DNA from: an uncultured Rhodospirillales bacterium | GTDB taxonomy: Bacteria > Pseudomonadota > Alphaproteobacteria > Azospirillales > Azospirillaceae | Direction of reading: 5' to 3' | Length of the DNA stretch: 50,913 bases | NCBI GenBank assembly: GCA_903856295.1 | Contig: CAIOBP010000172.1 | Coordinates: 1 to 50,913 of the forward strand | In this document: positions 27,588 to 36,489 of the stretch, one piece after another | Numbering within the stretch: the first letter of the stretch is position 1 | Layout of the letters: each line of letters starts with the position of its first letter | The notes under the pieces: generated by a model | Databases searched by the model: none | Told to the model about the DNA's origin: nothing | The model's input: only the letters and a program-made list of their open reading frames with translations | Translations under genes and position numbers: made by a program

Positions 27588-27988
27588 TCGCCCCCCGTTT
27601 CACCACCGCGCCGACCCTGGCCGATCTCGAAGTGCTGGCCGACCGGGCGCTGCTGTCGCTGCCGCCCCGGTTCCTGGCGCCGATCCGGGGCGTGGCCCTG
27701 CGCATCGAGGACTTTCCCGATGACGAGGTGCTGGAGGACATGGACCTCGAGTCGGAATTCGACATTCTCGGACTGTATCGCGGCATCGATCTCGCCCACC
27801 GCAGCGTTCACGATGTCCGCGACGGTCTCGATGTCATTCTGCTCTATCGCCGGCCGATCCTGGATTACTGGTGCGAGACCGGCGAGACCCTCGCCGACAT
27901 CGTGCGCCACGTGCTGATCCACGAAATCGGCCACCATCTCGGACTGTCCGACGATGACATGGAGCGCATCGAGGACGAGGCCGGGTAA
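27584..27988 (+). CDS. minimal zincin metallopeptidase-like protein (DUF1025/zincin_1)
   Basis: This 134-residue soluble protein ends in the zinc-binding motif HEIGHHLGLSDDDM, the hallmark of the zincin_1 family. The acidic N-terminal half is also typical, with the YRGIDLA and VILLYRRPI blocks. No signal peptide is seen, so it acts inside the cell; substrates are unknown. It is the third gene of a coupled run (channel, HD-GYP protein, zincin) with a four-base overlap, and it is convergent with cpaE seven bases on. Confidence 0.9.
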   Translation: MIAPRFTTAPTLADLEVLADRALLSLPPRFLAPIRGVALRIEDFPDDEVLEDMDLESEFDILGLYRGIDLAHRSVHDVRDGLDVILLYRRPILDYWCETGETLADIVRHVLIHEIGHHLGLSDDDMERIEDEAG

Positions 27989-27995
27989 TGCCGTA

Positions 27996-29204
27996 TCATC
28001 CCTTGCCGAGCAATTTGTGCAGCAGGCCCTTGGCACCCACCGCTGGCACAGTGGCGGCTTTGGCCGCCTTGGCCGGCGCACCGGCGATCCTGGTGCCGAG
28101 CAGGTGAATCGCTTCGACCGCCCGGGCGCGGCGGTTGACTTCCTCGATCATCCGTCCGGCGGCGGCGGCCTGGGAGAAGGTCAGGGCATCCTCGGCGATC
28201 ACCACCGCCGGTGTCAGGCCGATGGTCTCGGCGAAATCCTTCTGTCCGACTTCGCCCTTTCTGCCGCCGCCGACCCGGTTCAGCGCCAGCAGCGGCGGCT
28301 GGTCGAGCTGACGCCGCGCCGCCAGAAAGTCGATCAGATTCCGGCCGTTGCGCACCGACAGCAGATCGGGCTCGGCGGTGACCACCACCTGATCGGCGGT
28401 GTGCAGGGTCTGGCGCACCCATTCGGTCCACTGGCGCGGCAGATCCAGCACGATGAACCGGGCCTGACGGCGCAGCGCCGTCAAGGCCGCCTCCAGGGCG
28501 GTGCCGGCAATCCGGACCTCCTTGTCCAGCGAGCCCGGTCCCGGCAGCAGATGCAGCCGCTCGCCATATTTCGCGGAGAAGCGGCCGAGAAACTGGTCGT
28601 CGATCCGCTCGGGGTCGGCCAGCACCGCCTGAATGCCATGGACGGCATCGAGGTTGAACGCGAGATCGGCGCCGCCGAAAGCCAGATCGAGATCGAGCAG
28701 CACGACATCGGCATTGCCCTGCCGGGACAGCTGCCAGGCGGTGTTCGCCGCCAGCGTCGAGGAGCCGCAACCGCCGCGCGCGCCGATGAAGGCGATCACC
28801 TGCCCGGCCACCCGCTGGGTCGGGTCCTGGTACAGCTCGAGCACGGCCTCGATCAGGCGCACCGGGTCCGATGGCAGCACCAGATAATCCGCGACGCCCC
28901 GCCGGATCAGGTCGCGATACAGCCCGACATCGTTGGTGGCGCCCAACAGGATCAGATTGGTGCCGGCGACGCAGACCTCGGCCAGCGCCTCCAGTTCGGC
29001 GAGCAGGCGAGCAGGTGGGGCGGTGGCCTCCAGCACCAGCAGCGACGGCGATCCCTCGCTGCCGTAGCGCGCGCGCGCCTCGGCCAGCCCGCCGGGCAGG
29101 CGGGTCAGCTCCATCTTGAGCAGCCGGCGATCGGCGAAGGCCTGTTCCACCAGGGACCCGGCGTCGGCGGATGACAGAAAGGCGTGAACGGACTGGCGGA
29201 GCAT
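27996..29204 (-). CDS. cpaE: Tad/Cpa pilus assembly ATPase-like protein CpaE/TadZ
   Basis: This 402-residue protein has an atypical receiver-like N-terminal domain (LRQSVHAFLSS ... LILLGATNDVGLYRDLIRRGVADYL). A ParA/MinD-type ATPase domain follows, with a deviant Walker A (GARGGCGSSTLAANTA) and VLLDLDLAFGGADLAFNL. CpaE/TadZ localises the Tad pilus machine at the pole. It is last in cpaC-cpaD-cpaE. The ATPase CpaF and the TadB/TadC platform that normally follow are absent here. Confidence 0.9.
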   Translation of the reverse strand: MLRQSVHAFLSSADAGSLVEQAFADRRLLKMELTRLPGGLAEARARYGSEGSPSLLVLEATAPPARLLAELEALAEVCVAGTNLILLGATNDVGLYRDLIRRGVADYLVLPSDPVRLIEAVLELYQDPTQRVAGQVIAFIGARGGCGSSTLAANTAWQLSRQGNADVVLLDLDLAFGGADLAFNLDAVHGIQAVLADPERIDDQFLGRFSAKYGERLHLLPGPGSLDKEVRIAGTALEAALTALRRQARFIVLDLPRQWTEWVRQTLHTADQVVVTAEPDLLSVRNGRNLIDFLAARRQLDQPPLLALNRVGGGRKGEVGQKDFAETIGLTPAVVIAEDALTFSQAAAAGRMIEEVNRRARAVEAIHLLGTRIAGAPAKAAKAATVPAVGAKGLLHKLLGKG

Positions 29205-29225
29205 GGCGATCTTTCCCGGTCCCGG

Positions 29226-29900
29226 TTACTTGCCGGAGCTGCTGCCGACCGAACTGAGATAGTTGGCGTCGTTGCGGTTGACGTCGGCCTGGGTCGCCTT
29301 GCCCTGACGATAGAGATCGACCGTCCGGCTGGTGCGGGCGCCATCGGCCGCGGTCTCGAGGGCCGGCCCCAGCAGGTCGGCGGGATGGGCGACCATCGAG
29401 GCGAGATTGTTGGCGATGAAGCAGCCGTAATTGGGCGATAGCGCCTGGGTCGGATTGAAGCCGAGCACGACCTCCGGCTTGCAGCCGGGCGGTTTGGCCA
29501 CGAAATCGGTGTACAGCAGGATGACGCCGGCCTCACTCCCGACCGCGCTCGAAACCACCAGAGCGTCGGGAGACACCCCCCGCTTCACCGCCAGATCGCG
29601 CAGCATGGCGGTGACCTGACCGGCGCTGTCCTGGTCGGGCGTGGTGAGCACCGCCAGCAGCGGCCCCCGGCCGCCGTCGCGGTAGGCATCGAGAAACGCC
29701 GCCGTCCGGGCACGATCGGCCGCGGCCAGGGCGCCGCGCCCCGCCAGGGGCAGGGCCAGCCGCGCCGTGACCTGGGTCACCGAAGGCTTGGCCACCGGCT
29801 CCTGCGGAAAAGCGCCGGGCTCGGGCGAGGTGCAGGCGGCCAGCGCCAGCACCGACAGTGCCGCCCAAAGGGTCCGCCTCCGCGCGCATTTACCGTTCAT
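29226..29900 (-). CDS. cpaD: Tad/Cpa pilus lipoprotein CpaD
   Basis: This 224-residue lipoprotein has a signal ending in lipobox LAAC (Cys about residue 22). The CpaD-family domain contains VVLGFNPTQALSPNYGCFIANNLASMVAHPADLLGP, the most conserved block of the family. CpaD assists the CpaC secretin in the outer membrane. I start at 29900, directly before the signal peptide. It lies between cpaC and cpaE with gaps of 35 and 21 bases, so one transcript is likely. Confidence 0.9.
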   Translation of the reverse strand: MNGKCARRRTLWAALSVLALAACTSPEPGAFPQEPVAKPSVTQVTARLALPLAGRGALAAADRARTAAFLDAYRDGGRGPLLAVLTTPDQDSAGQVTAMLRDLAVKRGVSPDALVVSSAVGSEAGVILLYTDFVAKPPGCKPEVVLGFNPTQALSPNYGCFIANNLASMVAHPADLLGPALETAADGARTSRTVDLYRQGKATQADVNRNDANYLSSVGSSSGK

Positions 29901-29935
29901 GACCGCCTCCCACCTCAACTTAACGCCCGTCTTGC

Positions 29936-31603
29936 CTAACGTATAATATAGCCGGTCGTGCGATCGACTTTTCCCGGCGCCTTGCCGGCACCGTAGCGGG
30001 CATACAGGCCGTTCAGGAAATACATGTCGATGTCGCTGGCGGGAGCAAAACCGTCGGTGGGCGCCGTGACACCACCGGGAGTGGTCGGCCGCACCACATA
30101 AGGTGTGGCGATGACCACCATTTCCGTCTCGCCCCTGAGGAAGTCGTTGCTGCGGAACAGCGCGCCGAGAATCGGCACGTCCTTCAGACCGGGCACGCCC
30201 TGAGCGGCGTTGGCGACATCGTTGCGCAACAGACCGCCGAGCATCAGGCTGCCGCCGCTGGGTATTTCCACCGTGGTTTGCGCGCGGCGCACCGCCAGGG
30301 CCTTGATCGACCAGCCCTGGAGCACCACCGCTCCCTCGTCCGACAACTCGCTGACCTCGGTGCTGATCCGCAGGCTGATCCGGCCACTGCCCAGCACGAC
30401 CGGCGTGAAAGCCAAGCTGACGCCGAACGGCTTGAAGGTGATCGAAACGTTGCCGCTGGAATCGACGCCGCCGGGAACCGGATACTCGCCACCGGCCAGA
30501 AAGCTGGCGGGCTCTCCGGACAGCGCGGTCAGGTTGGGTTCGGCCAGCACCTTGAGCAGCTGGTTCTTCTCGAGGGCCTCGATGGTGGCCAGGGAGCCGC
30601 CGGCAAGAAAGCGCGCGATGGCGAAGGGCTGGCTGAAGGTCCCGGCGATGCTCGTGCTCAACACGCCGGGATTGGCCGTGAGCGCAGCGGCTCCGCCGGT
30701 ACCGAGGAGCGCCCGGTTGGTGTAGCTGGTCAGGAAATCGACGCCGAGTTTCTTGGTCACCGTGCGCTGCACCTCGGCGACCTTGACCTTGATCACCACC
30801 TGCTGCGAACCGGTGACCTTGAGCATGTTGACGAGGTTTTCATCCTTCTCGACGAAGCGCCGGACCAGCTGGCGCACGGAATCGGCGCTCGCCGCCGAGG
30901 GCACGTCGCCGCTGACCACCAGATCCTGGCCCAGCGGCTCGACCTTGACGTCGGCGGTCGGGACCAGACGGGTCAGGGCCGAGCGCAAGGCGGTGAGATC
31001 GCGGTCGACTCGAATCTCCAGCTTCAGCACCTGACGGCCCGCGGCATCAAGGAAAATGGCGTTGGTGTCGCCGACCTTGCTGCCAATCAAATAGACCAGC
31101 CGGGGGGTCTTGATCAGCACGTCGGCGACGGTGGAATCCGCGACCACGACGTCGCGCACATCCACCGGCATGGAAATCTGCCGGGCCTTGGTGGTGGTGA
31201 GAACGATCGGCTGACCGCGCCCGCCCTCGTCGATCCTGGCGAGATTGGTCACCGCGGGATGCCGGGGCGACAGGCGCGTGCCCGGCCCCGGGCGCTGGGG
31301 CCGGGGCGCCGCCGCGGGCCGGATCTCGGCGGCTTCCGGCACCACACCGGACAGCGTCACACCGGTCAGCGCCCCGCTGGTCAGCGACTCAGCGGGCAGC
31401 GTCCGGGCAAGCGGCGCCTGGGCGGGTGGCGCCTGGGAGGGTGACGTTTGAGCGGGGAGCGTTTGAGCGGACGGTACCAGGGCGAGCGGCACTTGGGCGG
31501 GCAGCGACTGCGCGGTGGCCGACTGAAGCGACAGCAACACCAGCAGCGGCACAATTCGGATCATCCAGGAATGATGGGGCGCGACGGACGGGGTGCGACG
31601 CAT
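29936..31603 (-). CDS. cpaC: Tad/Cpa pilus secretin CpaC (RcpA)
   Basis: Outer-membrane secretin pore of a type IVc (Tad/Flp) pilus, 555 residues. The signal peptide is at the N-terminus; the ATG at 31564 (MIRIVPLLVLLSLQS) is an alternative start. A Pro/Ala/Gln repeat (residues about 33-75) follows, then the BON/secretin N-domain (SMPVDVRDVVVADSTVADVLI). The secretin domain carries VEKDENLVNMLKVTGSQQVVIKVKVAEVQR and GGLLRNDVANAAQGVPGLKDVPILGALF. The low-complexity repeat is unusual in length. Upstream, instead of cpaB, are two Crp/Fnr regulators. Confidence 0.92.
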   Translation of the reverse strand: MRRTPSVAPHHSWMIRIVPLLVLLSLQSATAQSLPAQVPLALVPSAQTLPAQTSPSQAPPAQAPLARTLPAESLTSGALTGVTLSGVVPEAAEIRPAAAPRPQRPGPGTRLSPRHPAVTNLARIDEGGRGQPIVLTTTKARQISMPVDVRDVVVADSTVADVLIKTPRLVYLIGSKVGDTNAIFLDAAGRQVLKLEIRVDRDLTALRSALTRLVPTADVKVEPLGQDLVVSGDVPSAASADSVRQLVRRFVEKDENLVNMLKVTGSQQVVIKVKVAEVQRTVTKKLGVDFLTSYTNRALLGTGGAAALTANPGVLSTSIAGTFSQPFAIARFLAGGSLATIEALEKNQLLKVLAEPNLTALSGEPASFLAGGEYPVPGGVDSSGNVSITFKPFGVSLAFTPVVLGSGRISLRISTEVSELSDEGAVVLQGWSIKALAVRRAQTTVEIPSGGSLMLGGLLRNDVANAAQGVPGLKDVPILGALFRSNDFLRGETEMVVIATPYVVRPTTPGGVTAPTDGFAPASDIDMYFLNGLYARYGAGKAPGKVDRTTGYIIR

Positions 31604-31761
31604 GGGCTGGGGACCCGGGAACAGTTGTGAAAAGGAAATCTGCTGCCCCCGATCAGAATCAAAGCCAACTGGAAAGTAAAGGCCAGAACCCGTCCGGATG
31701 TCCCGAAAGCAGGCGCGCCCGATTTTCTTGTTTCGAACTGTTGCGGGCTGGCATCATAAGG

Positions 31762-32472
31762 TCAGGCCCGGTCCGGCTCCGGGTCCTGACAGTAGCGCCT
31801 CAGCAGCGCGACATCGGCGATGGTCACGCTCTGGCCATGGCTCGTCACGCCGATGTCGCGCAGCCGCGCCATGGCCCGGGACAGGCTCTCGGGCGTGATG
31901 CCGATGTGGCCGGCCAGCCTGGACTTGGTGACCCCGAGGCTGACGGTGACGGCGCCGGTTTCGCTCGGGGTCAGGGCGAGCAGGGCGGCGGCCAGCCGCT
32001 GACCCGGCGAGCGCCCCTTGAAGCCGCCGACCCGGCCGATTAGGTGGCGCTGCCAGCGGGCCAGGGAATCCATCATGCTCCGCGCCACCGCGGCATCGGC
32101 GGCGATCAGCGCCAGTACCGGCCGGGCCGGCAGGTGAACCAGCCGGGTTCCGGCCTCGGCCTCGGCATTCACCGGCGCCACGCAGGTCCCGAACATCATG
32201 CCCTCGGCGAAACTGCGCCCGGGCTCGATCAGCTCGATGACACTTTCCCGGCCGTCGGCGTTGAGCACGAACAGCCGCACACGCCCGGTCAGCACCACGA
32301 AGAAGCGATCGCCAGTATCGCCGCGCGAGAGGATCAGGCTCCGGCTGTCATAGCCGACGATCCGGACCTCGGCGGTGCAGTGCCGCACGGCGTCCTCCGC
32401 CAGCCCCTCGAACAGCGGGATGCGGCGCACCGCCTCGAAATCCGGCCCGCCAAGTCCGGCATGCGCCGTCAT
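31762..32472 (-). CDS. Crp/Fnr-family transcriptional regulator 1
   Basis: This 236-residue protein has a cyclic-nucleotide-binding-like beta-roll (RIPLFEGLAEDAVRHC ... GDTGDRFFVVLTGRVRLF). A dimerisation helix and a C-terminal winged helix-turn-helix follow. The recognition helix reads TPESLSRAMARLRDIGV with Glu and Ser-Arg spaced as in FNR, suggesting TTGAT-type half-sites. It lacks the N-terminal cysteine set of oxygen-sensing FNR, so it is more FixK/DNR-like. Its ATG overlaps the stop of the second regulator (ATGA). Targets might include the FNR boxes in this window; that is inference. Confidence 0.88.
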   Translation of the reverse strand: MTAHAGLGGPDFEAVRRIPLFEGLAEDAVRHCTAEVRIVGYDSRSLILSRGDTGDRFFVVLTGRVRLFVLNADGRESVIELIEPGRSFAEGMMFGTCVAPVNAEAEAGTRLVHLPARPVLALIAADAAVARSMMDSLARWQRHLIGRVGGFKGRSPGQRLAAALLALTPSETGAVTVSLGVTKSRLAGHIGITPESLSRAMARLRDIGVTSHGQSVTIADVALLRRYCQDPEPDRA

Positions 32473-33194
32473 GCCGGCTCTCCTTCGGAAAAGCGCCGCA
32501 GCAACTCGGGATCGGCGACCACGATCGTCCGCTTGCCCTGGCTGCGCACCCCCAGCTCGCGCAAGCGGCGCAGCGAGCGCGACAGGCTCTCCGGAGTCAT
32601 GCCCAGCAGGTCGGCGATCACCCGCCGGTCGCAGGCCAGAGTCACGGTCTGGGCGCCGATCCGCCGGCCGGTCAGCCCAAGCAGGAAATTGGCCAGACGC
32701 TGGGGCGCGCTCATCAGATTCAGCAGGGAAATCTGCCGGACCAGCGCGTGCAGCCGTCCCGACAGAAAGCCGAGCATGTGGCGGCGCAGCGCCGGTTCGC
32801 TCTCGATGCAAGCCAAAATCGCGGTGGCGGGGATCAGGGCCAGCCGCACGTCCGTGACGGCGCGGGCGGCCACCGGATAGCGCCGGCTGTCGAACAGCCC
32901 GGCCTCGCCGATCACCTGGGCGGGGCCGGCCAGTTCCACGAGGCAGGATTCGCCGGGGCCGATCGCGGCGACCAGCCCGACCATGCCCTCGATCACCACC
33001 CACAGGAAGCGCGCCGGCTCCTCTTGTTCGAACAGGGTTCGGAACGGTCCGGCCGTGATCACCCGCGCCTCGGAGAACAGGCGCGCCTGCGTCTCCCGGC
33101 CGAAGGGCACGAAAAAGCCGACCCCACGCAAACGCATGACATCGGCGGCGGTCAGGGGCTGAAGGTCAAGCGGCGGTGGCGCGGAGTCTATCAT
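32469..33194 (-). CDS. Crp/Fnr-family transcriptional regulator 2
   Basis: This 241-residue paralogue of the downstream regulator has a beta-roll sensor (FLWVVIEGMVGLVAAIGPGESCLVELAGPAQVIGEAGLF). The helix-turn-helix is TPESLSRSLRRLRELGV, again with the Glu and Ser-Arg of the FNR recognition helix. No FNR-type cysteine cluster is seen. It is first of a two-gene unit and lies 125 bases downstream of the cytochrome c gene on the same strand. The pair probably arose by duplication, and heterodimers or cross-regulation are possible. Confidence 0.88.
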   Translation of the reverse strand: MIDSAPPPLDLQPLTAADVMRLRGVGFFVPFGRETQARLFSEARVITAGPFRTLFEQEEPARFLWVVIEGMVGLVAAIGPGESCLVELAGPAQVIGEAGLFDSRRYPVAARAVTDVRLALIPATAILACIESEPALRRHMLGFLSGRLHALVRQISLLNLMSAPQRLANFLLGLTGRRIGAQTVTLACDRRVIADLLGMTPESLSRSLRRLRELGVRSQGKRTIVVADPELLRRFSEGEPA

Positions 33195-33319
33195 GCCGGC
33201 AGGTCTCGCCTGGGCGGCCGGAGGGGGCGTCGACTCGAGACCGGCGGACGCACCGCCGACCCGTCGCACCGCGCGGAAACATCCGGGGAGCACCGCCCCC
33301 CGGATGATCGGCGCAAGTC

Positions 33320-33691
33320 TTACTTCTTGGTCGCGAGGAAGGCGATCAGGTCCGCGCGGTCCTGGGCATTCGGCAGGCCGGCGAAGGTCATCTTGGTGCC
33401 GGGCACCACGGCCTTCGGGCTGGTCAGCCAGGCGTCGAGCTTGGCTTCGTCCCAGGCGTAGCCCAGGGCCTTCACGCCGGCCGAATAGGCGTAGCCGGCT
33501 TCGGTGCCGGCGGTGCGGCCGACGACGCCGAACAGGCTCGGGCCGACCAGATTCTTGCCGGCGACATCGCTGTGGCAAGCCTTGCACTTATTGAAAACCG
33601 TCGCGCCCTTGGCGGCGTCACCAGCGGCGAACGCACTACCGGAAATCAGCAGGCCGGCGGCAACCAGACCCAGCATGGAAAACTTGCGCAT
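33320..33691 (-). CDS. cytochrome c family electron carrier (c2-like)
   Basis: This 123-residue periplasmic protein has a signal peptide (ending SAFAAGD). One covalent haem site, CKACH, is about residues 36-40, and an axial Met lies in PGTKMTFAGL. The sequence between (GPSLFGVVGRTAGTEAGYAYSAG) and the end (DLIAFLATKK) are typical of class I mitochondrial-type cytochromes and c2. It would carry electrons to an oxidase or reaction centre. A strong GGGGAG ribosome-binding site precedes the ATG. It stands alone, between the regulators and ubiV. Confidence 0.93.
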   Translation of the reverse strand: MRKFSMLGLVAAGLLISGSAFAAGDAAKGATVFNKCKACHSDVAGKNLVGPSLFGVVGRTAGTEAGYAYSAGVKALGYAWDEAKLDAWLTSPKAVVPGTKMTFAGLPNAQDRADLIAFLATKK

Positions 33692-33889
33692 ATATTCACT
33701 CCCCTATTTGGTATCAGCCGATGACGTTGAACGGATGGATCGCGACATGGAATAAGCGCAACCGTAGCCATGGGTAACCGACCGGACCCAGCGTCGCAAG
33801 ACATTGCCACATCCCCCTGTTAAGGTCGACGGGTTTGGTTCGCCGGCCGGCCGCCCGACGGATACCCGACCAGGGCAATCGGGTGAGGC

Positions 33890-34807
33890 TCACCCCGCGG
33901 CGGTGTCGATCACCCCTTCGCGATCATGGAAGAAGCCGTTGGACAGCTTGGCCGGCGCGGCGATTGCCAGCAGTTTCTCCCGCGCCTCGGCGGCTCCGAG
34001 GTTGCCGTCGGCGAGGCTGCGGAACAGCGCCGCCACCGCCACCATGTCGGCGGTATGGGGCGACAGCCGCAACCGCCGGATGCCCATGGCCTGAAGCGTC
34101 GCGATTTCGTGGGTCAGGCCGACATAGGTGTGCGACAGGGTTTGCAGGCCGTTGACCGAGAGAAAGTCTTCGCCATCGAGGGTGTCGACGGTCAGGCCGT
34201 CCGGGTCCTCGTTACAAACATAGCGGCAATTGTCCTTGTGCAGGCCATGGGCGCGGGCGTGGTAGCAGCGCACCGAGATGGCCAGCGGCAGCCGCCCGAA
34301 CACCTGAACCTCGAGATCGACCCCGAGCGGCGCCGCCGCCGTGGCCAGCGCCGAGATCGCGCTTTCGGTCAGTTCGCCCGCGAGGCTGACCGAGGTCGCG
34401 CCCCGTTTCGCCATCCAGGCCAGCGTCGCCTCGTTATAGACATTGACGAACGGCCCGACCCAATGAGGCTTGCCGCCGAGTTGGGCGACGCAGCCCATGT
34501 CGTTGGCCTCGATCAGGAAGTCGCCGGCCGAGGCCACCAGCTCGCGCACGGCGTCGCGCTCGCGCACGGTGGTGGCCAGAATCGGCGAGCCCAGCACCAC
34601 CTGCTTGCCCCCCGCCTGCAAGCGCTCGACCACCGCCGGAATGTGCTCGGCGAAGAACGGCGTGCGCTTGGAGCACACCACCTCGCCGATCACCACCGAG
34701 TCGACGGCCGCCTCGTCGGCGATGCGGAAATAGAAATCGCGCCAGACCTCGGGCGCCCAGTTGAACAGCACCGGGCCGAGGGTGAGTTCCGTCTTGGTGT
34801 TGCTCAT
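33890..34807 (-). CDS. ubiV: O2-independent ubiquinone biosynthesis protein UbiV (U32 family)
   Basis: Partner of UbiU in oxygen-independent hydroxylation of the ubiquinone ring. The 305-residue protein has the U32 TIM-barrel core: LGPVLFNWAPEVWRDFYFRIADEA, IGEVVCSKRTPFF and EANDMGCVAQLGG. The Cys ligands of a [4Fe-4S] cluster are in CYHARAHGLHKDNCRYVC. It overlaps ubiU by four bases (ATGA) and is the third gene of ubiT-ubiU-ubiV, which lies behind a perfect FNR box. Confidence 0.93.
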   Translation of the reverse strand: MSNTKTELTLGPVLFNWAPEVWRDFYFRIADEAAVDSVVIGEVVCSKRTPFFAEHIPAVVERLQAGGKQVVLGSPILATTVRERDAVRELVASAGDFLIEANDMGCVAQLGGKPHWVGPFVNVYNEATLAWMAKRGATSVSLAGELTESAISALATAAAPLGVDLEVQVFGRLPLAISVRCYHARAHGLHKDNCRYVCNEDPDGLTVDTLDGEDFLSVNGLQTLSHTYVGLTHEIATLQAMGIRRLRLSPHTADMVAVAALFRSLADGNLGAAEAREKLLAIAAPAKLSNGFFHDREGVIDTAAG

Positions 34808-35790
34808 CGCCACGCCCTGCCATAGGCTCCGGCGGTATCCTTGCCGCCTTCGGTGACCCGGTCGAGGGCGGTGGCGTCGTAGCTCTGTCCGCGATCGAAG
34901 CGGTCGAGGGCATCGCGGCACGCGGCCACCACCTGGGCGATATAGGCCTTGCCCCGCTGCCGGCCCTCGATCTTCAGCGCCTTGACCCCCGCCGCCTTGA
35001 GATCGGGCAGCAAATGCAGGGCGTTGAGGCTGGTCGGCTCCTCGAAGAGATAGCTCGCCTTGTCGTGGGTGGTGAACCGGCCCTTGCACAGGGTCGGATA
35101 GCCCGCCGGCTCTTCCTCGTCGAAGGTGTTGATGGTGAAGGCGCCCAGCCGCGACACCAGCTTGGAGCCCCGGGTCTCGTAGCGGACGTGGCTGGCCGGC
35201 GAGCAGACGCCGTTGCGGTTGGGCGAGCGGCCGGTGGCGTAGGAGGACAGCGAGCAGCGCCCCTCGGCCATCGGGCACATGCCGCCGAACACGAACACCT
35301 CGGTCTCGATGTCGATCTCGGCGTTCAGCTTGGCGATGTCGTTGATGGTCAGCACCCGCGGCAGCACCACCCGGCGCACCCCGAAGGCGTCGCGATAGAG
35401 CCCGATCGCCTCGGGATTGGCGGCGGAGGCCTGAACCGACAAATGCAGGCGCAGCTTCGGCCGGCTCTTCGACGCGTAATCGAGCAGGCCGAGATCGGCC
35501 AGAATCACCGCGTCGGCGCCGTTGTCGGCGGCATCGTCAACCGCCCGGTGCCACGCCCCGGCATTGCCGGCGGTGGGGTAGGTGTTGATGGCCACGAACA
35601 CCTGTTTGCCCCGCGCGTGGGCATAGTCGACACCCTGGCGCAGCTCCTTGCGCGAGAAATTCAGGCCGGGAAAATTGCGGGCGTTGGTTTCGTCGCGAAA
35701 CCCCACATACACCGAGTCGGCCCCGGCATCGACGGCGGCTCGCAGGGCCGCCAGCGTGCCGGCCGGACAAATCAGCTCGAATGACGCCAT
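34804..35790 (-). CDS. ubiU: O2-independent ubiquinone biosynthesis protein UbiU (U32 family)
   Basis: This 328-residue U32-family protein forms an iron-sulfur heterodimer with UbiV for anaerobic ubiquinone synthesis. Typical blocks are ELICPAGTLAALRAAVDAGADSVYVGF, NFPGLNFS and GKQVFVAINTYP. The cysteine-rich segment is GGMCPMAEGRCSLSSY ... NRNGVCSPASHVRYE. ATG at 35790 is directly followed by the conserved N-terminus; the longer open frame is not needed. It is coupled to ubiV by ATGA and lies four bases after ubiT. Confidence 0.94.
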   Translation of the reverse strand: MASFELICPAGTLAALRAAVDAGADSVYVGFRDETNARNFPGLNFSRKELRQGVDYAHARGKQVFVAINTYPTAGNAGAWHRAVDDAADNGADAVILADLGLLDYASKSRPKLRLHLSVQASAANPEAIGLYRDAFGVRRVVLPRVLTINDIAKLNAEIDIETEVFVFGGMCPMAEGRCSLSSYATGRSPNRNGVCSPASHVRYETRGSKLVSRLGAFTINTFDEEEPAGYPTLCKGRFTTHDKASYLFEEPTSLNALHLLPDLKAAGVKALKIEGRQRGKAYIAQVVAACRDALDRFDRGQSYDATALDRVTEGGKDTAGAYGRAWR

Positions 35791-35794
35791 GATG

Positions 35795-36412
35795 TTACCG
35801 TTTGCCCTCTTCCAAGCGGCCGAGACGGCGCTCGACCTGTTCCAAGCGCCGCAAGGCCGGCGCCAATAACACCTCGTGCAGGCCAATTAAGGTGCCGGCC
35901 AGCGAAGTCAATGGCCGGCGCAGCGGCAGGTTGGCCAGCGGTCCGAACAGCGCGCCGAAATCGGCGGCCAAGTCGAAATCCTCGCCATCCAGCGAGTTGC
36001 GCATGCCGACCACCAGTTCGGTGTCGCCCTCGATGGTCAGGTCGCGGGAGAAAAACAGCGCGTCGCCATCGATCCGGCCCTCGAAGAGATCGAGCAGCGA
36101 GGCGAAGGCGCCGCGCACCCGCGCATTGGCCTGGGTGGCGCGGTCGCAGACCTTCAGGCCCGGACGCTCGCCGACATGCAGCAGAAACGCCGCCGGCAAA
36201 TCGACGGGGTCGACCAGCAGGTCGGCCTCGCCCAGTTCGGCCATGCGCTCGAAGGCGTCGGGATGGCGGCGGGCCAGGGTCGACATCATCAGATCGAGCA
36301 CCGGTTGAATCAGCCGTCCGCCCAAAGGCTGCGCCAGCGTCAGCGCGAGACGCGCGAACAGCGTTTCCATCGTCCGTTCGGGCGGTCCGCGGAAGTTTGT
36401 CCTGTCGTTCAT
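35795..36412 (-). CDS. ubiT: ubiquinone biosynthesis accessory protein UbiT (SCP2 lipid-binding domain)
   Basis: This 205-residue SCP2-type protein carries prenylated quinone intermediates for UbiU/UbiV. The SCP2 core is visible (ADLLVDPVDLPAAFLLHVGERPGLKVCDR, DALFFSRDLTIEGDTELVVGMRNSLDGEDFDL). The start at 36412 is fixed by GGAGGTGA (36421-36428) eight bases upstream; the ATG at 36445 has no such site. First gene of ubiTUV. A perfect FNR box 78 bases upstream of the start implies induction without oxygen. Confidence 0.9.
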   Translation of the reverse strand: MNDRTNFRGPPERTMETLFARLALTLAQPLGGRLIQPVLDLMMSTLARRHPDAFERMAELGEADLLVDPVDLPAAFLLHVGERPGLKVCDRATQANARVRGAFASLLDLFEGRIDGDALFFSRDLTIEGDTELVVGMRNSLDGEDFDLAADFGALFGPLANLPLRRPLTSLAGTLIGLHEVLLAPALRRLEQVERRLGRLEEGKR

Positions 36413-36489
36413 CGCCGTCGTCACCTCCGTGAATAGCTGCGCCACATCCTGGCGGAGGCCGGATCGGAGCGCGCACTCTCCTGCGCGCC

